Positions 16,406-25,786 of a stretch of DNA of 64,000 nucleotides are shown piece after piece; positions within the stretch are counted from its first letter, which is position 1; each line of letters begins with the position of its first letter. Position numbers and translations under genes: made by a program. The DNA lies in the NCBI GenBank assembly GCA_934754425.1, contig CAKVIN010000002.1, positions 62,001-126,000 on the forward strand, in the 5' to 3' direction. The DNA comes from an uncultured Candidatus Melainabacteria bacterium (lineage in GTDB: Bacteria > Cyanobacteriota > Vampirovibrionia > Gastranaerophilales > Gastranaerophilaceae). The notes under the pieces are model-generated. The model did no database searches, was not told where the DNA came from, and saw nothing but the letters and a program-made list of their open reading frames with translations.

Positions 16406-18769
16406 TTAACCGGCACCAAATAAATCTCCGTCATAATTTAAGCTTTTTGCTTCTTTTAATAAAGGAAAATCTTCGATATTATAATTATGAACAAAATTAA
16501 TGGCTTCGCTTCTTGCTAATTCTAGAATTTTTGCATCATTTACAATATCTGCAATCAACATATCCGGCAAACCACTTTGACGAGTACCTAAAAACTCTCC
16601 TGGGCCTCTGATTTGAAGGTCTTTTTCTGCTATAACAAAACCGTCATTAGTTTCTGTCATTATGTTTAAACGTGCTCGAGTTTCTTGTGATTTTGTGTTT
16701 GAAGATAATAAGCAATAAGATTGCAAATCACTTCTGCCGACACGACCTCGAAGTTGATGTAATTGTGAAAGCCCAAATCTTTCTGCGTTTTCTATAACTA
16801 TTACTGTAGCATTCGGAACGTCTACGCCAACTTCAACTACTGTTGTTGAGACCAAAATATCGTACTCTTTGTTTTTGAATTTGTTCATGACGTCATCTTT
16901 TTCGTCATTTTTTAATTTTCCGTGTAATAAGCCAATTTTATAATTCGGAAATACTTCATTCTGCCAACGCTCTTTTTCTATTGTGGCAGCTTTTGCTGAA
17001 AGTGTTTCACTTTCTTCAATAAGCGGATAAACAATATAAGCTTGACGTCCGGCATCAACTTCTTGACGAATCAGTTCTGCTATTTGTTTTCTAGAGCTTA
17101 CCATTTTTGTAATAATTGGTTTCCTACCTTTTGGGAGCTCATCAATTATAGTTAAATCTAAGTCACCATTCATCGTTATGGCAAGAGTTCTCGGAATTGG
17201 AGTTGCTGTCATTGTAAGGATTTGTGGATTTTGTGATTTTTTTCTTAGTGCTAATCGTTGTTTAACTCCAAATCTATGTTGTTCGTCAATTACGACTGCA
17301 CCAAGATTAGCAAATTCAATGTTATCCTGTATTAAAGCATGAGTGCCGACTGCAATATCAACTTGACCATTGCGAAGGTTTGTTTCAGATATCGTCCGTT
17401 GTTTTTTACCAATACTTCCTAGAAAAAGTTCAATACGAAGATTTAGCGGAGTTAACCATTTGATTAAATTATTATAATGTTGTTGCGCTAAAATTTCTGT
17501 TGGAGCCATAATTGCGGCTTGATAACCATTTTCAATTGCTGCAAGAAGCATAATAGTGGCGACTACAGTTTTACCGCTACCTACATCACCTTGTAAAAGT
17601 CGTTGCATAGGTTTTGTAGAGTTTAAATCGTTTAGAATTTCATTTACGGCTCGTTTTTGAGCCCCTGTTAATTCGAACGGAAGACTATTTATAAAGCGCA
17701 TAACAAGTCCATCTTGTTTTATTTCAAGCGGAATTGAGAGAAGATTTTTATTATTTTCTTCTCTTAATAATGCCAATTTTAATTGAATTAAGAATAATTC
17801 TTCAAAAACCAAAGAAAAACGAGCTTGTTGCAATGTTTCATTATCTTTAGGAAAGTGGATTTGTTCTAAAGCTTCTTTTTTTTCTAAAAGATGATATTTT
17901 TCAATTATATTTTGCGGTAAAACTGTTTCAATTTTATCTTTAAAAAGTTGAATTGTACTATAAATAGCTTTTCTAAGAGTTTTGATGTTAAGATTTTCAC
18001 TCAATGGATAAATTGGTACAATCCTTGCTAAGTTTATATTTGATGAGTTCAAAATCTCGTCATCCATTATAGAATATGTAGGTTTATCAAGAGTTGGCAT
18101 TCCATCATAAGAATTAATTTTTACAGTTCCGGATACCATAATTCCTGAGCCTTTAGGGAATTGTGATTTCATTCGCTCTTGTGTGTATTTGTTTGCTTTA
18201 GATGCAAAAAAATTGAGAGCAAGATTTCCTGTTCCATCCACAATTCTAACTTTTACAATACCTAAATTATTTTTGGTAGTAAAAGCTTCTACTGAACGAA
18301 TCGTTCCAAACACAGTAGTTGTTTCACCAACCTTTAAATCACGGATTCTGGTTCTGGAAGAATAATCAACGTGTTTGCGTGGAAAATAATATAATAAATC
18401 TCCAACGGTATAAATTCCTAATTTATTTAAAATGTAGGCAATTTTAGGCCCAATACCTTTTAAATACATTACATCAGATTTCAAAGTAAGTTCTGTATGT
18501 GTAGGTTCAGCTCTTTTTTCGCCTGTTTCTATTTTGATAACATTAACGAGCCTTTCTAAAGATTTTTTTCTTTGAGGCATTGTATCCATTTGATATCGTT
18601 CAAAATGCTCCAGTAACACTTGCCATTTTGGGTTTTTAGACTTTTTTATTTCTTTTCGTAATTCAGAACAAATAAAAGAAGAAAAACTTCTGGTTTTTCC
18701 GTTTATATTTATATATTTGTATTTAACCTCAATCTCAACCGCTTTTTTTATTTGCTCTAAATTATCCAT
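16406..18769 (-). CDS. recG: ATP-dependent DNA helicase RecG
   Basis: 787 residues from the ATG at 18769. A lineage-type N-terminal extension (about 1-125), then the wedge/OB domain (MYLKGIGPKIAYILNKLGI, VGDLLYYFPR), helicase motifs I (GDVGSGKTVVA), Ia, II (DEQHRFG), III (TATPIPRT) and the C-terminal helicase lobe, with LHGKLK, EVGVDVPNA and QLRGRVGRS. RecG remodels stalled forks and Holliday junctions. A longer frame (to 18937) adds hydrophobic residues unlike RecG; the chosen ATG has TATAAT six bases upstream. Confidence 0.94.
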   Translation of the reverse strand: MDNLEQIKKAVEIEVKYKYININGKTRSFSSFICSELRKEIKKSKNPKWQVLLEHFERYQMDTMPQRKKSLERLVNVIKIETGEKRAEPTHTELTLKSDVMYLKGIGPKIAYILNKLGIYTVGDLLYYFPRKHVDYSSRTRIRDLKVGETTTVFGTIRSVEAFTTKNNLGIVKVRIVDGTGNLALNFFASKANKYTQERMKSQFPKGSGIMVSGTVKINSYDGMPTLDKPTYSIMDDEILNSSNINLARIVPIYPLSENLNIKTLRKAIYSTIQLFKDKIETVLPQNIIEKYHLLEKKEALEQIHFPKDNETLQQARFSLVFEELFLIQLKLALLREENNKNLLSIPLEIKQDGLVMRFINSLPFELTGAQKRAVNEILNDLNSTKPMQRLLQGDVGSGKTVVATIMLLAAIENGYQAAIMAPTEILAQQHYNNLIKWLTPLNLRIELFLGSIGKKQRTISETNLRNGQVDIAVGTHALIQDNIEFANLGAVVIDEQHRFGVKQRLALRKKSQNPQILTMTATPIPRTLAITMNGDLDLTIIDELPKGRKPIITKMVSSRKQIAELIRQEVDAGRQAYIVYPLIEESETLSAKAATIEKERWQNEVFPNYKIGLLHGKLKNDEKDDVMNKFKNKEYDILVSTTVVEVGVDVPNATVIVIENAERFGLSQLHQLRGRVGRSDLQSYCLLSSNTKSQETRARLNIMTETNDGFVIAEKDLQIRGPGEFLGTRQSGLPDMLIADIVNDAKILELARSEAINFVHNYNIEDFPLLKEAKSLNYDGDLFGAG

Positions 18770-18781
18770 GAAACCATTATA
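18770..18781 (-). promoter_or_regulatory. Leaderless -10 of recG
   Basis: TATAAT (18781-18776), GGTTTC, then the ATG at 18769. The -35 is weak. Confidence 0.55.
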
Positions 18782-18837
18782 TAATAAGGCTTTGAAAAAT
18801 TCATCTTTACAAAACTTAACAAAAGAAAAGAAAAAAG

Positions 18838-18868
18838 GCAATTTTTTAAAATAAATATACTTTATATA
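18838..18868 (+). promoter_or_regulatory. Conserved promoter-like element, copy B
   Basis: GCAATTT (18838-18844), 14 bases, ACTTTATATA (18859-18868), about 34 bases before the ATG at 18903. Nearly the same over about 50 bases as the copy at 539-569. Confidence 0.65.
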
Positions 18869-18902
18869 TATGTAAGCGATATTCAAAGAGAGAGAAAAGA
18901 AA

Positions 18903-19148
18903 ATGTTAAATACATACGATGCAATTGAAAGAAACAAAAAACCGGCAGGAGCTTTAGAAATTCCAGAAGATTTTCATTTCTACTATTTGAATAAACAAGA
19001 CAGACAAATGAGATTCAACAACGGCGGAGACCCAATTTACGCAGTTTTTGACAAAATCGACAACAGACCTCTTTCAAAAATCGCTAAAGATTTCGTTAAA
19101 GAATTAAAAGACGATTCTATCAGATTTATCTCTACATTGCTTGCATAA
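18903..19148 (+). CDS. Small hypothetical protein (81 aa)
   Basis: Starts MLNTYDAIERNKKPAGALEI; soluble, mixed-charge, no Cys, no known domain. Supported by a shared promoter-like element upstream and a strong terminator 71 bases downstream (19220), so it forms a single-gene transcription unit. The ribosome binding site is a weak GAGAG. Codon use is like that of the neighbours. The promoter and terminator layout suggests an abundant small protein; function unknown. Confidence 0.75.
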   Translation: MLNTYDAIERNKKPAGALEIPEDFHFYYLNKQDRQMRFNNGGDPIYAVFDKIDNRPLSKIAKDFVKELKDDSIRFISTLLA

Positions 19149-19219
19149 TTAATAAAAAACATAATAATTCTAATTTTCTTATAATACTTACCCCATCTTA
19201 CATCTTACTAAAAATTTTC

Positions 19220-19243
19220 ATCCCCTTTTTGGGGATTTTTTTT
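19220..19243 (+). terminator. Intrinsic terminator
   Basis: Stem ATCCCC (19220-19225) / GGGGAT (19231-19236), loop of five T, followed by a run of T. It closes the 81-residue gene. Confidence 0.88.
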
Positions 19244-19268
19244 GTTAAAGGTTAAGTATTAAAACAAA

Positions 19269-19946
19269 TTAACACATAACAATCCAAAGTAATTTTCTGA
19301 TTTGACGTCCCAAGAAAATTGCAATTATTGCAAAAAAGATATCATAAATTATTTGCACACCGCTTTGTGACATTATCCATCCCGTCACCAAATCCATTGG
19401 AGCGTGTCTTAGGGTTGCAATAAAAAACATATACAAAATTCCTAATATATGGATTGTTAAAACGCCGATTATTGCAATCAAAAATACCCGCAAGCAATCA
19501 GTTTTTCCCTTAAGAACTGTTCCTGCAAAAAATATTGCCGGTATAAAAGCAAGAATATAGCCAAAACCATACTCAAACAAATAGCTCACACCACCACCGA
19601 GCGCAAATATTGGGAAAAACAGACCCAATATTATGTATATTAAAATTGATAATATTCCGAATTTTCTGCCTAATAACGCAACAATAAAGAATATAACCGG
19701 AATTTGTGGTATATATTTATAACTTTTAATAAAATGATGCAAAATTTCAGCATCAGTAACATTTCCTGCTAAAAATTCAAAAGTATTTAAAGGGAAATAC
19801 GGATGCTTGAGTGTAACTTGAGTAAATGTCGCAACAATAATAAGCAACACACAAAGTCCTGTCAAAATAAGCGTTCCAAACGTAATCTTGATAGGTTCTC
19901 CTTTATATTTAAAGCTATTTATTTGTTTTTCAACTCTTTTACTCAT
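19269..19946 (-). CDS. bioY: BioY-family biotin transporter (ECF S-component)
   Basis: 225 residues with about six membrane segments. The BioY signature region is present around 108-143: GLFFPIFALGGGVSYLF followed by GFGYILAFIPAIFFAG. BioY binds biotin and works alone or with an ECF energising module, which is not in the window. Last gene of a five-gene operon; it overlaps rimI by four bases (ATGA). No biotin synthesis genes are nearby, which fits a biotin importer in a host-associated organism. Confidence 0.8.
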   Translation of the reverse strand: MSKRVEKQINSFKYKGEPIKITFGTLILTGLCVLLIIVATFTQVTLKHPYFPLNTFEFLAGNVTDAEILHHFIKSYKYIPQIPVIFFIVALLGRKFGILSILIYIILGLFFPIFALGGGVSYLFEYGFGYILAFIPAIFFAGTVLKGKTDCLRVFLIAIIGVLTIHILGILYMFFIATLRHAPMDLVTGWIMSQSGVQIIYDIFFAIIAIFLGRQIRKLLWIVMC

Positions 19947-20479
19947 TTAATCTCTATTAGTTTTTTCAAATTTTCAATATTTTCTATGTATCTGTTTTTA
20001 AATTTATCGTAAAAAATATTTTCAGTCCACATAATTAATGCATCTTCATTATTATCTTGATAATATCCTTTTCTAGTTCCTAGTGATTGAAAACCATATT
20101 TTTCATACAATTTTATTGCCGGAATATTTGATACTCTAACCTCTAGTGTCAAATATTTTACACCATCATTATAACAATCTTCAATAATTTTATGAATAAT
20201 TGCTTCTCCAATATGATTTCTTAAATACTCTTTTTTGACGGCAATTGTTGTAATATGTCCTTCATCTATTATATGCCAAGTCCCTGCGTATCCGACAAGT
20301 TCACCGGAAGATGTTTTTGCAGCATAATATTTTGCAAGATTATTATTCATTTCGTCATAAAAAGATGATTTAGACCAATGATGTTTGCCATAAGCCTCCG
20401 CTTCAATTTCGACAACATCTTCAATATCTTCTTTTGTTAAATTAGAAATGTAAATTTCTGATAATTTTTCTACGGACAT
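19943..20479 (-). CDS. rimI: Ribosomal protein S18 alanine N-acetyltransferase-like GNAT
   Basis: 178 residues from the ATG at 20479. The GNAT fold shows the RimI hallmark EVRVSNIPAIKLYEKYGF and the RKGYYQDNNEDALIM tail, with acetyl-CoA loop VKKEYLRNHIGEAI. The family acetylates the N-terminus of ribosomal protein S18 and related substrates. A TTG at 20491 would give four more residues. It overlaps the HicB-like gene by 10 bases and BioY by 4. The C-terminal tail after the GNAT domain (about 30 residues) is longer than usual. Confidence 0.82.
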   Translation of the reverse strand: MSVEKLSEIYISNLTKEDIEDVVEIEAEAYGKHHWSKSSFYDEMNNNLAKYYAAKTSSGELVGYAGTWHIIDEGHITTIAVKKEYLRNHIGEAIIHKIIEDCYNDGVKYLTLEVRVSNIPAIKLYEKYGFQSLGTRKGYYQDNNEDALIMWTENIFYDKFKNRYIENIENLKKLIEIK

Positions 20480-20739
20480 ATACTTTCCCAATCGATATCA
20501 TCTTCTGTTTCTTCTCCGGGTTCTACTATATGGTCACCATCTTCTAGCATAAGCATAAGAGAAAGTCGTAATTGTTTTTTATAATTTTCAAGTGCTTTTT
20601 CACGAGTTTTTGCGCAAAACGCAAAGCTTGGAATTTCTTTGATTTCAATATAATGATAAGGATTTCCGTTAAAATCTAAATCAGTACCCTCTATCAAAGT
20701 CCAATCAAGGTTCATATAATATTCTAAATCTTTATTCAT
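20470..20739 (-). CDS. HicB-like small protein without a partner toxin
   Basis: 89 residues. The sequence LDWTLIEGTDLDFNGNPYH followed by a strand, then a helix with EKALENYKKQLRLSL, resembles the HicB antitoxin core (partial RNase-H-like fold). No HicA toxin lies beside it, and no C-terminal DNA-binding domain is present. The ATG at 20739 is preferred (AAAGG 7 bases upstream) over a GTG at 20754. It sits inside a conserved-looking operon between the GerMN and rimI genes, overlapping both. Confidence 0.6.
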   Translation of the reverse strand: MNKDLEYYMNLDWTLIEGTDLDFNGNPYHYIEIKEIPSFAFCAKTREKALENYKKQLRLSLMLMLEDGDHIVEPGEETEDDIDWESICP

Positions 20740-21352
20740 CCAAAGACCTTTCACTTAAAGGTTGTTTCAACATAATTCCTTCTCCGCCTATAACATCAGC
20801 TTGTTTGCCATTGATGTACAAGTATACAGGAAGGTTTGTATTTGCTTTTGCAGTTTTAATAACTTGTTTTACACGAGTATAAGTACTTTCAGCTCCGCCT
20901 CCTGTTTCAAAAGCAGATGACAAATCTATCATTACGCTTCCTTCACCTTCTCTTATTGAAAGGATTTTTGTTCCTTGTGGAATTTCGGAAGTGAATCCTT
21001 TTGATTTTTCCCATTTTGTAGGCGCAGAAACGAGTTCTTTTATTGCAAAAGCAAAACAAGATTTTTCAACGGAATTATCACATTTTCTATTTACAGAACG
21101 TATATTGCCATTAGAATCTGTTATAAAAATTTTTATGGTTTTAGAGTGATTTTCTTTAACAGGTTCTTGCGGTTGTTTATTCTCTTCTATCGGTTCAGTC
21201 GGTATAAATTCGTCTGACGGAGGAACAACTTCCTCATTAAAATGCGGTAAATTTATGTGAAGTCCACCATTAGGACTAAAAAACGAAAAATAAACATAGG
21301 CAACAGATATTACAATAAGTATAAATAAACCTAGTTTTTGCGCAAAATTCAT
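20732..21352 (-). CDS. GerMN-domain membrane-anchored protein
   Basis: 206 residues: one N-terminal membrane segment (about 7-26), a Pro/Glu-rich linker (about 37-67), then a GerMN domain (about 70-195) with TIKIFITDSNGNI, IPQGTKILSIREGEGSVMIDLSSAF and a C-terminal YLYINGK. GerMN domains occur in sporulation GerM and in cyanobacterial and actinobacterial cell-envelope proteins; sporulation is not implied. The domain faces outside the inner membrane. Second gene of the operon, overlapping the HicB-like gene by 8 bases. Confidence 0.75.
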   Translation of the reverse strand: MNFAQKLGLFILIVISVAYVYFSFFSPNGGLHINLPHFNEEVVPPSDEFIPTEPIEENKQPQEPVKENHSKTIKIFITDSNGNIRSVNRKCDNSVEKSCFAFAIKELVSAPTKWEKSKGFTSEIPQGTKILSIREGEGSVMIDLSSAFETGGGAESTYTRVKQVIKTAKANTNLPVYLYINGKQADVIGGEGIMLKQPLSERSLDE

Positions 21353-21355
21353 GGA

Positions 21356-22174
21356 CTAATCTCCCTTTATAAATATTTTACCATCAACTTTCACTTTATT
21401 GTCAACAATATTTACATTCTCAACATTTGCACTGCATTCTTTTGTTTCTAATAATTGCATTGTAAATTCTAATGGATTTAACAAATTCAACATATTAGCC
21501 ACCTTGTTTAATGAAATTTTACCGTAAGCACTGTCTAAATTGACATTTACAGCTCTGATTTTTCCATTGCGAACTTCAAAATCAGAAGAAGCTACAAAAA
21601 TTTTATTCTTTGGAAATGGAGCAATTGGAAAATTATATTCTGTTAATATATATAATTTATTATTTAAAATTTTTGTATTTACATCTTTAATTTCAAACAT
21701 CGGATATGCAATTTTGTTGATATTATCAATCACATTCTTATAATTAGGATTTTTCAAGGCTGCATTTAATGAATCTTGAGATAATAGCATGTCATACTCA
21801 AATTTCATATCGGACTTAAATGTGATAGGATTTTGAGTGTAATCAACATAATTATAATCAGTAAGTGATTTTAAATGAACATAAGGTATTGTTATATCAG
21901 CAGATTTAACATTTTCTCCTGTTATTTCCAAATTTTTGAACACACCTTTTTTCATGCTTGAAAGTGTATAACCATCAAATTTTACTTTATATTTCCCACC
22001 TGTTTCTTTTTTTAAACTTGATTTTATGACATGTTCTGCAACACTTTCTGCAACAGGATTTAAGACTGCAAAATGTTTATTATTCTGTAAATATTCTTTC
22101 GAACATTTATCCGCTGCAAATCCCATACCTGCAGTAATAGAAATCAACATCAGTGTTAAAATAATCTTTTTCAT
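21356..22174 (-). CDS. LmeA/DUF2993-like periplasmic lipid-binding protein
   Basis: 272 residues. Signal peptide 1-20 (MKKIILTLMLISITAGMGFA|AD). The body has the DUF2993 pattern of an amphipathic helix (VAESVAEHVIKSSLKK) then alternating strands (ITIPYVHLKSL; NGKIRAVNVNLDSAYGKISL). Such proteins (LmeA, also common in cyanobacteria) bind phospholipid in the envelope. Two Cys may pair. First gene of the operon; RBS AAGAGG. Promoter TTGTTT-N17-TAAATA upstream is plausible. Confidence 0.68.
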   Translation of the reverse strand: MKKIILTLMLISITAGMGFAADKCSKEYLQNNKHFAVLNPVAESVAEHVIKSSLKKETGGKYKVKFDGYTLSSMKKGVFKNLEITGENVKSADITIPYVHLKSLTDYNYVDYTQNPITFKSDMKFEYDMLLSQDSLNAALKNPNYKNVIDNINKIAYPMFEIKDVNTKILNNKLYILTEYNFPIAPFPKNKIFVASSDFEVRNGKIRAVNVNLDSAYGKISLNKVANMLNLLNPLEFTMQLLETKECSANVENVNIVDNKVKVDGKIFIKGD

Positions 22175-22440
22175 ATTAACCTCTTAGTTTTATTGGGTTT
22201 AAATTTTATAAAAGAATAAAAATATTCTTATTTATGCTAATATAATAAATTAAACAAGGTAAAAAGTTAAGTTTATATGAAAATAAATACTTGAGAATTC
22301 AAAAAAATAATATTTTTTTAAAAATAATACAAATGGTCGATGTTTTATAAAACTATGTAAAGTTTTTTAAATTTATGTCGATAAAAAAATTGACTTAAGA
22401 AAAAAAGTCATTAAACCAAAGGAAAGAAAGGTTTAAGAAA

Positions 22441-22683
22441 ATGGCAGAAATTGTAAATTTTTTCACAAAAGCATTAACAACAAATCCGTTGAGCCAAACC
22501 GGTGCTATAAGTCAAACTAGAAATAATTCTAATCCGTTTGCACAAAATAGTGGGAACCCGTTTGTTACAAGCAATCCATTTATGAATTACGGACAAAACA
22601 GACCTGTTGCCGGTGGTTATTTTGCTGGATATTACAATAATCAGCCTAACATCGTCGGCAGACGATTGTTTATAGAGGTATAG
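22441..22683 (+). CDS. Small Asn/Pro/Phe-rich protein (80 aa)
   Basis: Low-complexity protein with three NPF tripeptides in its middle (NPFAQNSGNPFVTSNPFMN) plus an NPL, and Gly/Tyr-rich flanks. No signal peptide. An AAAGG ribosome binding site and a strong terminator (22728) show that it is a real transcription unit. It resembles the Asn-rich N-terminus of the 361-residue protein at 25786. Function unknown; perhaps a linker or assembly peptide. Confidence 0.65.
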   Translation: MAEIVNFFTKALTTNPLSQTGAISQTRNNSNPFAQNSGNPFVTSNPFMNYGQNRPVAGGYFAGYYNNQPNIVGRRLFIEV

Positions 22684-22727
22684 ACTCAAAAATATACCTT
22701 ATTTACCCCCTATAACATTGCAATATT

Positions 22728-22760
22728 GCCATGCAAAAAATGCATGGCATTTTGATTTTA
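22728..22760 (+). terminator. Intrinsic terminator
   Basis: Perfect 8-pair stem GCCATGCA (22728-22735) / TGCATGGC (22741-22748), A5 loop, then ATTTTGATTTT. Confidence 0.75.
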
Positions 22761-22791
22761 AAGGTGCTAAAATCTTTTTGGGGGTATACTT

Positions 22792-24822
22792 ATGCGTAAA
22801 AAACTTTTAGCAGGAATCATTTTATCAACTTTATTCATATCCGCTAATACTACTATTGCAGCTGAAGTTAAGCCAACTATAGTAATCGACCAACAAGAAG
22901 AAATAGTTGTTCCAAAACAAATAGAAACAGAAATTTATAACAGCATTGTTCAAGTTTATGGTGAAAAAAATGCTAAAGGAATTTACGATAAAGTTATGCA
23001 AATTGCTAAAACTTCACTCGAAAAACGACCTGAAGAATTAAAAAAAGAAGATATTTTACGTGCTGATGATTGGTATAAAGATGAAGTTATTTACATGTTT
23101 TACGTAGACCAATTTGGTGTTGTGACTCCCGAAAAACCCAACACATTTAAAGATACTTCTGAAATGTTTGATTATTTAAAAGATTTAGGCGTAACGACAT
23201 TGTATATGCTTCCGTTTGCGGATTCTCCTATGTCTGATGCCGGTTTTGATGTAAAAAATCCAAGAAATATTCGTGCGGATTTGGGTGGAAATACTCAGTT
23301 TGCTGAGTTTGTTAAAAAAGCAAAAGAAAACGGATTTAAAATTAAATCTGATTTAGTCCTTAACCATGTTTCTGATGAACATGAGTGGTTTCAAGCATTC
23401 TTAAGGGGAGATGTTTCTAAAAAAGATTACTTTGTTGTAAAAGATGAAATGCCGGAATACACAAAATATATGGATGAAAAAGTAGGTACAATAATTGAAT
23501 ATAAAGAAAAAAATGGTAAAGTTTCAAAGCGCAGGTTAATTTTTCCTGAAATAACCGAAAATCATTATAGAAAAGTAACTCTAAACGGACAAGATTATTA
23601 TTTTTATCATACATTTTATCCTTTCCAGTTGGATGTAAATTGGGAAAATCCTGAAGTTCTGTATTATTGGCTTGATACGATTAATTATTGGACAAATATC
23701 GGGATTGATATTTTTAGAATGGATGCAATTCCTTATTTATCGAAAGAAGACGGAACTACTGCTGAAAATCTTCCTAAAACACATGCTATTGTTAAATTGT
23801 TGAGTAATTATATCCAAATGACAGCGCCAAGAACGGTTATACAGGCAGAAGCATGCCAGTATCCGAATGACATATTGCCATATTTCGGAAAAGAAAGAAA
23901 GTTTAAGACTACAATAGATAATCAGGAAAAAGTAATTAAGAGGACTGATGAATTCCAGATAGCTTATCATTTCCCGTACATGCCTGCAATTTGGGCTTCT
24001 TTGGTTACAGGTGATAAACAGCATTTTATAAATGCATATAAATCAACTCCGCAAATTCCTTCTACTGCAGCTTGGGGTGTGTTTTTGAGAGTACATGATG
24101 AATTAACGCTTGAAATGATAGACCCTCAAACCAGAGAGATTATTTACAAAGCTTTAGCGCCAAAAGGGGCAGAATTTAGACAAGGACTTGGTGTAAGCGG
24201 AAGATTGGCAAACTTTTTGGATAACAATCCGGATAGAATAGAAATGGCTTTTTCTATATTAATGTCCATGCCTGGGATTCCAATTGTTTATTATGGCGAC
24301 GAAGTTGGTGTAAGGAATAATTTTGAGAACGCAAAAAAAAGTGAGTCAGAAAGAATTGCAAAACAGAAAAAGGGCAAATTTAAACTTCTAAGCTACTTTG
24401 ATAGTCGTGATATCCATCGTGGCGCTGTTCCTGCAAAGTTATTCTATGGTGCTTCTAAAGATTATTATGAATTTAATAGCAAAGTTTATAAAAAAGTTAA
24501 GAATTTGATTAAACTGAGAAAAAGCTTACCTTGTATGTCACGTGGTGATTTTACTTTGGTGAAAACAACTTCTCCTGCCAATTTTGCTTATATAAGAAGC
24601 TTTAAAGATGAAAAAGTTTTGGTTATTAATAATTTGTCCGGTGACAAATTGATTGCCGATGTTACAATTCCGATGGAAGTTGTCTTAAAAACAGAAGGCA
24701 AAAAAATTGATAATTTTAAAAACCTTGTAAATGGTGATGATGTTAAAGTCAATGTATCTCTAAAAAACAGAACAATGCACCTAAGAATCGCACCTTATGG
24801 AGTTGTTTGGTTGAAATTGTAG
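22792..24822 (+). CDS. Periplasmic GH13 enzyme, trehalose-synthase/amylase-like
   Basis: 676 residues with a signal peptide (1-24). A GH13 (beta/alpha)8 barrel is complete: region I DLVLNH (187-192), nucleophile D311 in GIDIFRMDA, acid/base E353 in VIQAEA, and H435-D436 in FLRVHDELTLEM. The last motif and the GVSGRLANFLDNN and PGIPIVYYGDEVG segments resemble trehalose synthases and related GH13 members rather than classic alpha-amylases. It probably acts on alpha-glucans or maltose-type sugars in the periplasm. Ribosome binding site GGGGG. A C-terminal beta domain (about 570-676) follows the barrel. Confidence 0.82.
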   Translation: MRKKLLAGIILSTLFISANTTIAAEVKPTIVIDQQEEIVVPKQIETEIYNSIVQVYGEKNAKGIYDKVMQIAKTSLEKRPEELKKEDILRADDWYKDEVIYMFYVDQFGVVTPEKPNTFKDTSEMFDYLKDLGVTTLYMLPFADSPMSDAGFDVKNPRNIRADLGGNTQFAEFVKKAKENGFKIKSDLVLNHVSDEHEWFQAFLRGDVSKKDYFVVKDEMPEYTKYMDEKVGTIIEYKEKNGKVSKRRLIFPEITENHYRKVTLNGQDYYFYHTFYPFQLDVNWENPEVLYYWLDTINYWTNIGIDIFRMDAIPYLSKEDGTTAENLPKTHAIVKLLSNYIQMTAPRTVIQAEACQYPNDILPYFGKERKFKTTIDNQEKVIKRTDEFQIAYHFPYMPAIWASLVTGDKQHFINAYKSTPQIPSTAAWGVFLRVHDELTLEMIDPQTREIIYKALAPKGAEFRQGLGVSGRLANFLDNNPDRIEMAFSILMSMPGIPIVYYGDEVGVRNNFENAKKSESERIAKQKKGKFKLLSYFDSRDIHRGAVPAKLFYGASKDYYEFNSKVYKKVKNLIKLRKSLPCMSRGDFTLVKTTSPANFAYIRSFKDEKVLVINNLSGDKLIADVTIPMEVVLKTEGKKIDNFKNLVNGDDVKVNVSLKNRTMHLRIAPYGVVWLKL

Positions 24823-24911
24823 AAAATAAATAATCCTAAAGAACTATATTAAAAGATTATAAAAAAGTTTAAAATAATACTAGAGATATTAAAGAAAGTG
24901 TGTGTGAGAAA

Positions 24912-25349
24912 ATGATTCAACCTGTAAGTGCCTTGACCCCTAAGGCATCATTTAGGGGTTCTAAAGATTATTCTGCTAATCCTGTTAATCGGAGAACAGA
25001 AAAACGCTTAGCAATTCTGAATGCCGGTGGAATTTCTGCAGTAGCCGGAGCATTAACGACAGCTATTGCCAGAAGTTATACGGCTTCTTGGAAGCATGCA
25101 AGTTTTTGGGGCGTTGGTGCCGGTCTTGTTACAATGATGTTTATTTGTCCAAGATTATTATATAGATCCGGTATTAATTCTTACAAAAAAGAAAGAGAAC
25201 TTGATGTTTTCACAAAAGAAAATGAGGTTCAGAAAAAATTACTTTCTGATGTGAACGATGCAATTGACTCTCATGATGAAAGTTTACATACTAAACTTGA
25301 TGATTATTCAAAAACAAAAACTGTTAAAGAAAAGAAATTATTAGGCTAG
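24912..25349 (+). CDS. Hypothetical membrane-associated protein (145 aa)
   Basis: From the ATG at 24912: a short N-terminus (MIQPVSALTPKASFRG), a basic stretch, two hydrophobic Ala/Gly-rich segments (about 38-52 and 67-83) and a charged coiled C-terminus ending KEKKLLG. Probably a helical hairpin in the membrane. It converges with the next gene and overlaps its end by four bases. Its Gly/Ala hydrophobic hairpin is similar in style to the neighbouring minus-strand protein and the giant protein at 27853. Function unknown. Confidence 0.65.
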   Translation: MIQPVSALTPKASFRGSKDYSANPVNRRTEKRLAILNAGGISAVAGALTTAIARSYTASWKHASFWGVGAGLVTMMFICPRLLYRSGINSYKKERELDVFTKENEVQKKLLSDVNDAIDSHDESLHTKLDDYSKTKTVKEKKLLG

Positions 25350-25786
25350 TTATCAAGTGGTGACTGTTTAGAAACGCCAAAACCTTCTTTCAAAACAGTA
25401 TAAATTCCATAACCAATTGTGCCAAAAGCTCCGAGTTTAGAGAGTTTACCTTTTGTTGCTAATGCAATGGAAGCAAAAGCTGTCGGTATTATATTATCTC
25501 CAAGAGAATTCAATGCACCGCTAATGAAACCACCAACACTTCCAAACGCAGAAATAAGCGGGTTATTCATTCTAAAGTTGGCAATTTTTTTCTGCATTGC
25601 ACCGGTCATTGCGCTTTCAGATGACATTGTTCTGGTATCTGCTATAACTTTTTCAAAATGATCAGCGTTAACTTTTTGCAAATTTCGTTGTGAATTCTGC
25701 TTACCCAAAGAGTATGCGTCATAAAGTACCGCACTCATGCCGGCAACACCAACTGTTTTACACGCTATGTTAGCTATTGTTCCCAT
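25346..25786 (-). CDS. Hypothetical protein with Gly/Ala hydrophobic segments (146 aa)
   Basis: Starts MGTIANIACKTVGVAGMSAV; three hydrophobic, Gly/Ala-rich segments (about 1-22, 81-100 and 105-134) separated by a charged linker. No recognised domain. It begins one base into the stop of the upstream 361-residue gene (TAATG), a sign of translational coupling. Probably membrane-inserted. The two genes form one operon driven by the conserved element at 26904-26934. Confidence 0.68.
   Translation of the reverse strand: MGTIANIACKTVGVAGMSAVLYDAYSLGKQNSQRNLQKVNADHFEKVIADTRTMSSESAMTGAMQKKIANFRMNNPLISAFGSVGGFISGALNSLGDNIIPTAFASIALATKGKLSKLGAFGTIGYGIYTVLKEGFGVSKQSPLDN

Noticed and set aside
16386..18937. 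Longer recG and aroC starts (18937 and 16385)
   Set aside because: The extra residues include the promoter hexamers and, for recG, a hydrophobic stretch unlike the family; the shorter starts fit a leaderless promoter.
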